A stretch of DNA of 11,467 nt from JAWXUE01 sp044432865 (GTDB taxonomy: Bacteria > Bacillota_I > Bacilli_A > Acholeplasmatales > Anaeroplasmataceae), in NCBI GenBank assembly GCA_044432865.1, contig JAWXUF010000037.1:1-11467 (forward strand), given 5' to 3'. A program made the position numbers and the translations under genes. This document shows positions 5,909 through 11,467 of the stretch, piece after piece. The notes under the pieces are model-generated. The model saw only the letters and a program-made list of their open reading frames with translations, was not told where the DNA came from and made no database searches. Numbering within the stretch: position 1 is the first letter of the stretch; each line of letters starts with the position of its first letter.

Positions 5909-6327
5909 TATTTTTTGAAATCTAAATAATTTTGTAATATTAATAAAGCTGCTAATTCATCTTTTGTTTTTTTACGATCTTCTCTTCTAACATTTGAAGA
6001 TATCATTAAATTATTTGCTGCTTTTGTTGTTAATCTTTCATCCCAAAGAATAACATTTAAATTAGCTTTGTCTTCTAATAATTTTTTAAAGTCTTCGCTA
6101 ATTTTACCTCTTATACCAACGTCCCCATTCATATGTTTAGGCATTCCTAATACAATTGTATCTACACCTTCTAATTTAGCAATTTTTATTACTTCATCAG
6201 CACCATATTCATAGTTATCGTCTTTATATCTTATTGTTGTATATGTACGAGCAATCATACCCATGATGTCGCTTATTGCAACACCACAAGTACGGCTTCC
6301 TAAATCAAGTCCTATAAACTTTTTCAT
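5908..6327 (-). CDS. ruvX: RuvX/YqgF, RuvC-fold nuclease
   Basis: A 139-residue RNase H-fold protein (YqgF family, B. subtilis YrrK). In bacteria it is implicated in maturing the 5' end of 16S rRNA and was once called a putative Holliday junction resolvase. The RuvC-like acidic residues are visible: D8 in GLDLGSRTCGVAISD, E97 in WDERLTT (95-101) and D123 in KDELAALLILQNYLD. The conserved LGMPKHMNG (60-68) is also present. Length is normal and complete. Its ATG (6325-6327) overlaps the alaS stop by one base (TAATG), so it is translated with alaS. In many Firmicutes the ireB (UPF0297/yrzL) gene lies between alaS and ruvX; it is missing here. Confidence 0.95.
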   Translation of the reverse strand: MKKFIGLDLGSRTCGVAISDIMGMIARTYTTIRYKDDNYEYGADEVIKIAKLEGVDTIVLGMPKHMNGDVGIRGKISEDFKKLLEDKANLNVILWDERLTTKAANNLMISSNVRREDRKKTKDELAALLILQNYLDFKK

Positions 6328-8924
6328 TAATTAACTTCTTTCTTAATAGCAGATAATACTTCATCAACTTTTGATAAGTCTTTTCCACCACCTTGGGCCA
6401 TATCACGTCTTCCCCCACCAGAACCATTTGATAATGATGCAGCAAGTTTGATTAATGATCCACTGTCTAAATCAATATTATTTTTACATACATAAACAAT
6501 TTTATCTTCTAATACAGAAGCAATAAATACAATACCATTACCAATCTTATTTAGTAATGCATCAGTTAATTCTTTTGTTTCTTTTGATTCTAAATTATTA
6601 ACTCTAATAATTAATTGATTATTATTTAAATCAGTTAAGTAACTATCTAAGTTAGATAAAGTTTCTTTTGATTTTAAATCATTAATTTCTTTATTTAAAA
6701 CTTTTAAATAATCCTTATATAACGCTATTTCTTGTTTTATCATTGATATATATCTATACCCTGTTAACTCATTATTATATACTGATTTAAACTTTGTTTT
6801 AATTGATTTATTTTCTAATAGTAATTGCTCAGACTTAAGAGATAATGTACTTAATTCAGCTAATAAATTTACTATTGCTTTATTAATTTTTAATTTAATA
6901 TCATTACCTGTTACACCTGTAATTCTGAATGTACCAGAACCAATTGAATCAATACTTACAATTGAATATTCATTAATATCTTTTGTATTATTAACATGTG
7001 TCCCAGCGCAAAATTCTACTGAAACTCCCATATCTACTACTCTTACTGTAGCACCATATTTTTCACCAAATAAAGCAGTTGCTCCTGTTTTTTTAGCTTC
7101 TTCAATTGACATTTCTTTTACTGTTACTTTATTAGCATCAGTAATATATTTATTAATTGTATCTTCCACTTTAATAATTTCTTCTTCTGATAATGATTGG
7201 AAATTGTTAAAATCAAATCTAGTGTTTTCTTGTGAAACTTGAGATCCTTGTTGTTTAATATGAGAACCTAATACTTCTAATAATGCAGATTGTACTAAGT
7301 GAGTAACACTATGATTTTTCATAATATCTTCTCTATTTTCTTTATCAACTACTGCTGATACAACTTGACCAACACTAAATTCACCTTCAGTGAAATGAAT
7401 ATGTTGTCCATTAGGTAATTTAGCAACATCTTCAACATTAAAATTATCAATAGTACCTTTATCAGATAACTGCCCCCCACTAAATGCATAGAATGGAGTT
7501 TTATCTAAAACAATACCATTATCAAATATTTTAATTACTTTTGCTTTTACTTCTAATTTATCATATCCAATAAATTCAGAATTTTCTTTAAAATCTAAAT
7601 GTTCTTGATTTTGAGAATTCATTGAATTCATATTTTTCCTAGCATTTCTTGCTCTATTTTTTTGTTCATCCATTGCTGTTGTAAATCCAGGAATATCAAC
7701 TGTTTTATTTACTTCCTCAGCATACTCAACAGTTAATTCAATAGGGAATCCAAATGTATCATATAATAAGAATGCATTTTCTCCAGATAAAACATTTGTA
7801 TTACTTAATAACTCTTGTAATTTAGTTTCACCTTTTAAAATAGTAGATAAGAATTGTTCTTCTTCTTTTGATACCATTTTCTTAACAATATCAATACTAT
7901 CATTTAAGTAAGGATAAAATTTATTCATTACTTCTACTACAGTATCAACTAATTCATGCATAAATGGTTTTGTAATATTTAATTTTTTAGAATATTTTAC
8001 TGCTCTTCTTAATACTCTTCTTAATACATATCCTCTACCTTCATTTGAGAAAGTAGCTCCATCAGCTAAAGCAAATGTTACAGTACGTACATGATCTGCT
8101 ATAACTTTAAATGCCATTTGTCCTTCATATTTAACTTTAGAAATTTCTTCTATTTTTTTAATGATAGGCATAAATAAATCTGTATCATAGTTAGTATCAA
8201 CACCTTGTAATACACAAGCGAATCTTTCTAATCCTGCTCCTGTATCAATATTTTTTTGTGGTAATTCTTGATAATCTTCTCTATTAACACCTTCTTTAGC
8301 ATTAAACTGAGAGAATACAATATTCCAAATTTCAATAAAACGATCATTTTCAATATCTTCACTAATTAATTCAGTACCTCTTTCATCATAAGAAGTACCT
8401 CTGTCAAAGAATATCTCTGTACAAGGACCACATGGACCTGTACCAATTTGCCAGTAATTTAAATCAGTTAAGATTAATTGGCTTTCTTTAACACCTAAAG
8501 ATTTCCATTTATTATAAGTATCTAAATCTTTATCATATACAGTGAAATATAATTTTTCTATATCAATTCCAAAATAATCTTTACTTGTTAATAATTCATA
8601 TGCCCAAGGAATAATATCATTTTTGAAATAATCTCCAATACTAAAATTACCCATCATTTCAAAATATGTATGATGTCTTGCTGTTTTACCAACGTTTTCA
8701 ATATCATTTGTTCTTATACATTTTTGAACATTTGTTATTCTTGGATTATTTGGTTTACTTGAACCATCAAAATATTTTTTTAATGGAGCAACACCAGCGT
8801 TAATCCATAATAATGTTTTATCATTAATTGGTACAAGTGGAGCACTTGGTTCTACACTATGTCCTTTTTCTTTAAAAAATCTTAACCATATTTCTCTTAT
8901 TTCTACACTACTAAATTTTTTCAT
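6327..8924 (-). CDS. alaS: Alanine--tRNA ligase
   Basis: An 865-residue class IIc synthetase that attaches alanine to tRNA-Ala in the cytoplasm. N-terminal catalytic domain: WINAGVAPLK (40-49), motif 2 region around R71 and FEMMGNF (88-94), motif 3 GAGLERF (229-235). Editing domain: HSVTH (538-542) and CAGTH (639-643) give the zinc/editing site His538, His542, Cys639 and His643; the second motif is more often CGGTH. The C-Ala domain has the Gly-rich GGGRRDMAQGGG (about 836-847). Length is close to the E. coli enzyme (876) and all domains are intact. ATG 8922-8924 is preceded by GAGGAAAAT. Expression is controlled by the alanine T-box just upstream. It leads the operon alaS-ruvX and, by read-through, the DUF1292 pair and trmR. 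Confidence 0.98.
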   Translation of the reverse strand: MKKFSSVEIREIWLRFFKEKGHSVEPSAPLVPINDKTLLWINAGVAPLKKYFDGSSKPNNPRITNVQKCIRTNDIENVGKTARHHTYFEMMGNFSIGDYFKNDIIPWAYELLTSKDYFGIDIEKLYFTVYDKDLDTYNKWKSLGVKESQLILTDLNYWQIGTGPCGPCTEIFFDRGTSYDERGTELISEDIENDRFIEIWNIVFSQFNAKEGVNREDYQELPQKNIDTGAGLERFACVLQGVDTNYDTDLFMPIIKKIEEISKVKYEGQMAFKVIADHVRTVTFALADGATFSNEGRGYVLRRVLRRAVKYSKKLNITKPFMHELVDTVVEVMNKFYPYLNDSIDIVKKMVSKEEEQFLSTILKGETKLQELLSNTNVLSGENAFLLYDTFGFPIELTVEYAEEVNKTVDIPGFTTAMDEQKNRARNARKNMNSMNSQNQEHLDFKENSEFIGYDKLEVKAKVIKIFDNGIVLDKTPFYAFSGGQLSDKGTIDNFNVEDVAKLPNGQHIHFTEGEFSVGQVVSAVVDKENREDIMKNHSVTHLVQSALLEVLGSHIKQQGSQVSQENTRFDFNNFQSLSEEEIIKVEDTINKYITDANKVTVKEMSIEEAKKTGATALFGEKYGATVRVVDMGVSVEFCAGTHVNNTKDINEYSIVSIDSIGSGTFRITGVTGNDIKLKINKAIVNLLAELSTLSLKSEQLLLENKSIKTKFKSVYNNELTGYRYISMIKQEIALYKDYLKVLNKEINDLKSKETLSNLDSYLTDLNNNQLIIRVNNLESKETKELTDALLNKIGNGIVFIASVLEDKIVYVCKNNIDLDSGSLIKLAASLSNGSGGGRRDMAQGGGKDLSKVDEVLSAIKKEVN

Positions 8925-8943
8925 ATTTTCCTCTTCCTTCCAA

Positions 8944-8973
8944 TAAAAAAAGCCCTTAGAAATTAATCTAAGG
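8944..8973 (-). terminator. Conditional terminator of the alaS T-box
   Basis: CCTTAGA (8973 to 8967) pairs with TCTAAGG (8960 to 8954) across a 6-nt loop, then GC and a run of seven T (8950 to 8944). Its 5' arm is shared with the antiterminator, so it forms only without tRNA binding. Confidence 0.95.
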
Positions 8974-9150
8974 ACGAATTGATCGCGGTACCACCTTAGT
9001 TCTAGATAAAATATCTAGCACTCTTATTCTCTTAACGTGAGATTACGTCATCTTTTAATAATTAGTAGCTTCATAAATTTATATTAACTTTCACCATATG
9101 TTAATTCTCTTTTTATTTTAATTTATTACTTATCTAATTAGATGATTACA
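8944..9150 (-). promoter_or_regulatory. Alanine T-box leader of alaS
   Basis: On the - strand the T-box core TAAGGTGGTACCGCG (8998 to 8984) is unmistakable. Its TGGT bulge fits a tRNA with discriminator A, as in tRNA-Ala. Stem I has a base pairing of 9140-9145 with 9048-9053 and of 9134-9140 with 9059-9065. Next to it is a GCU (Ala) specifier (9069 to 9067, in GAAGCTAC), and the distal part contains the AGAGA bulge and a GGTGAAAG apical loop. Stem III is 9012-9018 with 9002-9008. The antiterminator uses CTAAGG (8999 to 8994) with CCTTAG (8973 to 8968), which competes with the terminator. Uncharged tRNA-Ala should favour read-through. Confidence 0.95.
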
Positions 9151-9156
9151 TTTAAT

Positions 9157-9185
9157 ATAATACAATTTTTTTGTTTATTTGTAAA
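9157..9185 (-). promoter_or_regulatory. alaS promoter
   Basis: On the - strand TTTACA (9185 to 9180), 17-nt spacer, TATTAT (9162 to 9157); each box matches consensus at five of six bases. The -35 lies over the last codons and stop region of the 210-aa gene. Transcription should start near 9150, giving a leader of about 225 nt. Confidence 0.8.
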
Positions 9186-9807
9186 TAGATTCATAACCTA
9201 TTTTTACATCTTTTAATCTATTTTCAAATGCATCTAGTACAGCAAATTTTCTTACTCCTGGTTTTGCTTCTATCATTGATGATACTGTATAAAGTAATTT
9301 TAATGTTGCTGTTGCACTTGTTTTAACATTTTCATGATGTTTTATTAATTTTACATATAAATTTTTAATATCATTTATTAATGTATCTGACAATTTTGCT
9401 TTTTGTGTTTCATATAGTCTTTCTAAAGACAAACCACATAGTTTTATATTATTTTGTTTAAAAAGATTAATTATAATATTATATTCACGTTCCATTAATA
9501 AAGGATTATTAAATGGTAACATACTATATAAAGAGCATACTATTAATGAATTTCTTTCTAATTCATTTAATAAAATTAAATTTTCATTTTCTTGTAAATC
9601 ATCATTTTTTCTAAAGTACTTTCCTACTTGTTTCTCCATAGCAAATACATCACTTCTCATTATTTCTTTTTTTGCTATATTCAAATAATAATTAGCTACT
9701 TCTTGTTTTTCTTCTATTGTTAATTTTGTTAGGTTTTGTGCTAAAGAAGAATAAATTGTTTTTTTATCTATTTGTTTTTCTATCTTATTTATTATTTTTT
9801 CTATCAT
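9175..9807 (-). CDS. Hypothetical helical protein (210 aa)
   Basis: I do not recognise this protein. It is 210 residues, almost wholly predicted helix by eye, Lys/Glu/Asn-rich, with no signal peptide, membrane segment, Cys motif or nucleotide-binding loop. The N-terminal 25 residues (MIEKIINKIEKQIDKKTIYS) look amphipathic. The middle (about 74-110) is more hydrophobic, with LLNELERNSLIVCSLYSMLP. The region 150-185 has KLIKHHENVKTSATATLKLL and may be a helical hairpin. A TPR/HEAT-like array is possible but no repeat period is clear. ATG 9805-9807 has a perfect-quality GGAGG Shine-Dalgarno site 7 bases upstream and its own promoter, so the gene is real. It ends inside the alaS promoter, with no terminator between it and the T-box. 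Its neighbour upstream, the ATPase, has a separate promoter, so a functional link is not shown. Confidence 0.8.
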   Translation of the reverse strand: MIEKIINKIEKQIDKKTIYSSLAQNLTKLTIEEKQEVANYYLNIAKKEIMRSDVFAMEKQVGKYFRKNDDLQENENLILLNELERNSLIVCSLYSMLPFNNPLLMEREYNIIINLFKQNNIKLCGLSLERLYETQKAKLSDTLINDIKNLYVKLIKHHENVKTSATATLKLLYTVSSMIEAKPGVRKFAVLDAFENRLKDVKIGYESIYK

Positions 9808-9830
9808 AAAATACCTCCAATAATAATGTT

Positions 9831-9859
9831 ATTATATCAAAATATGTTATTTTTTACAA
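9831..9859 (-). promoter_or_regulatory. Promoter of the 210-aa gene
   Basis: On the - strand TTGTAA (9859 to 9854), 17-nt spacer, TATAAT (9836 to 9831) with TGA directly before it (extended -10). It fills the short gap after the ATPase gene. Confidence 0.7.
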
Positions 9860-9862
9860 TTT

Positions 9863-11260
9863 TTATAATTTATCAATAAGTTTTATTTTATTATTTAATT
9901 TTGCTTCATTTAAAAGTTCATTTGTAAATCCGCCTGTAGAAAATATCACATATTCTACATTAATTGATTTAGTAATATCTTTAATAACTTCACCTTTTAC
10001 TTTTAATAATTTCAATACATCAACACCTTTTTTATTTTTACTATATTTACATTCTCCAACTATCAAGTTTTTACCATCACTATCAATAGCGACAATATCT
10101 ACTTCGCCTGTTTTCGAACCCCAATATCTACCTAATTTATCAAAATTAAAATCCCAAAAATTTTCTACATTTAGACACCACATTTTATCATGTGTAATAT
10201 CTTCATAAACAAAAGAAACATAGTTTTGAACAAAATTACTTTTTATTTTATTTAAAACAAAGTTTGTTTCTCCTTTTTCAAGGAAAGAATAATATGGATA
10301 TACAAACTTAAACCAAAACGCAATATAATTATCTTTAATTTTATATAATCCACTTTTTGATTTTTCAGGTTGATTTTCTGTAATTGGCACTTCACGTTCT
10401 ATTAAATCTAAATCTATTAAAACTCTTAAGTATTTTGTTAAGCTTGTTGCTTTTATTCCTAAATCACTCGAAATATTTGATAATTTTCGATTTCCAAAAG
10501 CAATTGTTCTTATTAAAGAAAAATAACTTCCTATTTCACTCACTTCTTTTTGTAATAAGAAATTTGGTTCATCATATAAGAAACTTTGTCGATTTAGTAT
10601 TGAATTTTCAATTGCCTCGTAAATGTCATCATAAGAATTTAGCATTTCAATATATTTAGGAACTCCACCTGTAACAGCATAGAAAGGTATTAATTCTTCT
10701 TTACTTTTATTTGAATAAAATTCAAAATAATGATTAAATTTTATTTGTTGTAATTTTATTTGAGCAGTTCTTCTACCATATAAAGGACTTGCATAATCAA
10801 GTGTTTGAGATTTCATAAGTGAGACATATGACCCACAAATAATAAGCATTATTTTTTTATCTTTTAAAATAGTATCCCACACTTTTTGGATAATAGATGG
10901 GAAAGCATCATTTGACAATCCAATATATTGAAACTCATCAATTACAATAATTTTCTTTGAAGTTGTTTTAAATTTTGCAATTTCCTCAAATATCGTTAAC
11001 CAATTTGCATCAGCCATCTTAAGTAAATCATTATTAATAAATTCAGATGTCATTTCTTTAAAATATTTTCTATTTTGATATTCTGATTCTTCTGTAGCAA
11101 GAAAGTACATTCCATGTTCCTTTGTTTTTAAAAATTCATTTATTAATTGTGTTTTTCCAACTCTGCGTCTTCCGTATAAAACAATAAAATTTGATTCGTC
11201 ATTATTATATTGATCTTCTAAGCATTTCAATTCACTTATTCTATTAACAAATTTTTTCAT
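9863..11260 (-). CDS. ATPase_2/DUF234-type P-loop ATPase with nuclease-like C-terminus
   Basis: A 465-residue STAND-like/archaeal-type ATPase. N-terminal P-loop domain: Walker A GRRRVGKT (30-37), Walker B IIVIDEFQY (104-112), an ICGS sensor-like turn (141-144), and the family-typical LYGRRTAQIKL (160-170) and AVTGGVPKY (195-203). A winged-helix region follows (about 250-290, ending in LIDLDLIERE). The C-terminal DUF234 part has GEVD (385-388) and GECK (402-405), i.e. D388 and E403-x-K405, the layout of a PD-(D/E)xK nuclease fold. Length is typical, and the gene is intact. Members are widespread in archaea and anaerobic bacteria, are often numerous and mobile, and have no firm function. ATG 11258-11260 has only a modest Shine-Dalgarno site (GTGAGATGA). 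It sits 86 bases from an IS3-family end, and its promoter carries a strong dyad, suggesting repression. Confidence 0.9.
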   Translation of the reverse strand: MKKFVNRISELKCLEDQYNNDESNFIVLYGRRRVGKTQLINEFLKTKEHGMYFLATEESEYQNRKYFKEMTSEFINNDLLKMADANWLTIFEEIAKFKTTSKKIIVIDEFQYIGLSNDAFPSIIQKVWDTILKDKKIMLIICGSYVSLMKSQTLDYASPLYGRRTAQIKLQQIKFNHYFEFYSNKSKEELIPFYAVTGGVPKYIEMLNSYDDIYEAIENSILNRQSFLYDEPNFLLQKEVSEIGSYFSLIRTIAFGNRKLSNISSDLGIKATSLTKYLRVLIDLDLIEREVPITENQPEKSKSGLYKIKDNYIAFWFKFVYPYYSFLEKGETNFVLNKIKSNFVQNYVSFVYEDITHDKMWCLNVENFWDFNFDKLGRYWGSKTGEVDIVAIDSDGKNLIVGECKYSKNKKGVDVLKLLKVKGEVIKDITKSINVEYVIFSTGGFTNELLNEAKLNNKIKLIDKL

Positions 11261-11284
11261 AAAATCATCTCACTCTCATTATAT

Positions 11285-11325
11285 AATTATTATACTACAA
11301 AGTATAATAATTTCAAGTATAATAA
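11285..11325 (-). promoter_or_regulatory. ATPase promoter overlaid by an operator-like repeat
   Basis: On the - strand TTGAAA (11316 to 11311), 16-nt spacer, TATAAT (11294 to 11289) form a good promoter. A perfect 12-bp inverted repeat (11285-11296 with 11301-11312, AATTATTATACT/AGTATAATAATT) covers the -10 and spacer. A third copy of the half-site, AAGTATAATAA, lies at 11315-11325 in direct orientation to 11300-11310, 15 bases apart. This is a plausible repressor site. Confidence 0.6.
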
Positions 11326-11346
11326 AAAAGGAACTTTTAATAAAGT

Positions 11347-11371
11347 TGAACTAGTCAAGTAAAAGTGGACA
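11347..11371 (-). repeat. IS3-type terminal inverted repeat
   Basis: The 25 bases starting TGAACTAG and ending AAAGTGGACA fit the usual IS150-group end (TGAAC...TGGACA) and have the TG terminus of the family. Only one end is present, so pairing cannot be tested here. Confidence 0.65.
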
Positions 11372-11381
11372 ATTAAAAAAA

Positions 11382-11467
11382 TTATTTAAACCCTAATTGG
11401 ATTTTATATTCAATTGGGGTTTTATATTTTAATTTATGACTAGGTCTTATATTGTTATAATCATAAA
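11382..11467 (-). CDS. IS3-family transposase, C-terminal end (partial)
   Basis: The last 27 codons of an OrfB-type transposase are in the window, ending at TAA (11384 to 11382). The residues include YNNIRPSHKLKYKTPIEY, the classic end of the rve integrase core in IS3/IS150 transposases (YN..RPH..L...TP.EY). Here Ser replaces Pro-adjacent residues, giving RPSHKL. The catalytic DDE residues lie outside. The stop is 10 bases from the terminal repeat, as expected for the 3' end of such an element. Confidence 0.88.
   Translation of the reverse strand, partial: YDYNNIRPSHKLKYKTPIEYKIQLGFK

Larger units (their letters stand above)
11347..11467 (-). mobile_element. IS3-family insertion sequence, 3' end (cut by window edge)
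   Basis: The window ends within an element whose terminal repeat begins at 11347 and whose transposase C-terminus is on the - strand. Repeat and protein tail both fit the IS3 family, IS150-like group. The element was inserted upstream of the ATPase gene; the other end and the target duplication lie outside the window. Confidence 0.75.

Noticed and set aside
9826..9851. Direct repeat of atgttatt near the promoter of the 210-aa gene
   Set aside because: Two 8-base copies in such AT-rich DNA are expected by chance, and they do not align with the promoter boxes in a telling way.
10384..10659. 91-codon + strand frame rich in Leu
   Set aside because: It is antisense to the ATPase coding region and has no Shine-Dalgarno site; Leu-richness mirrors Lys/Glu/Asn codons.
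9175..11260. The 210-aa protein and the ATPase as a toxin-antitoxin or defence pair
   Set aside because: Each gene has its own promoter and they do not overlap; neither shows a toxin or antitoxin motif, so a pair is not supported by sequence alone.
11332..11347. AACTTT/AAAGTT hairpin followed on the - strand by CCTTTTTT as a terminator of the IS3 transposase
   Set aside because: The stem is only 6 AT-rich pairs and its last base falls in the IS terminal repeat, so it is probably chance, though a weak terminator cannot be excluded.

Overview
The window is very AT-rich DNA from a low-GC Bacillota (Firmicutes), most likely a member of the Bacilli and perhaps an uncultured or Erysipelotrichia-like gut lineage. 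This rests on base composition, strong purine-rich Shine-Dalgarno sites, a T-box leader, two DUF1540 domains in one protein, and the gene order alaS-ruvX-DUF1292-yrrM, which matches the Bacillus subtilis alaS-yrzL-yrrK-yrzB-yrrL-yrrM block as I recall it. TGA acts as a stop (end of the RluA-family gene) and TGG encodes Trp, so the code is standard and not the Mycoplasma code. Order-level placement is a guess.

Layout. Positions 1-87 are the last codons of a transposase on the + strand. From 167 to 2074, on the - strand, lies the group RluA-type pseudouridine synthase > VTT/TVP38 membrane protein > double-DUF1540 protein. A terminator-like hairpin sits before the last gene and contains its ribosome binding site. 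A divergent small helical gene (2141-2569, +) shares the upstream promoter region and converges on pepF across a two-way terminator. pepF (2609-4345, -) has its own promoter. Upstream of it is the housekeeping block, all on the - strand: T-box leader > alaS > ruvX > DUF1292a > DUF1292b > trmR/yrrM, with overlapping or near-overlapping junctions and a second promoter before DUF1292a. Further upstream are an unrecognised 210-aa helical protein and a DUF234-type ATPase, each with its own promoter. The right edge (11347-11467) is the 3' end of an IS3-family element on the - strand, with its terminal repeat and the transposase C-terminus.

How the genes work together. Much of the content is translation and RNA maintenance: AlaRS controlled by uncharged tRNA-Ala through the T-box, RuvX (16S rRNA 5'-end maturation in the wider family), TrmR (wobble uridine methylation) and an RluA-family pseudouridine synthase. 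PepF degrades oligopeptides. The most unusual part is the tandem DUF1292 pair, in which both proteins carry separate Cys/Gly-rich (one also His-rich) C-terminal tails that look like metal-binding modules. The IreB (yrzL) and MltG (yrrL) genes expected in this neighbourhood are absent here. The flanks are accessory: two different IS elements, both with their 3' ends facing inward, and a solitary ATPase with a PD-(D/E)xK-like tail next to one of them. I see no CRISPR array, tRNA, rRNA or prophage, and no convincing new multi-gene defence system.
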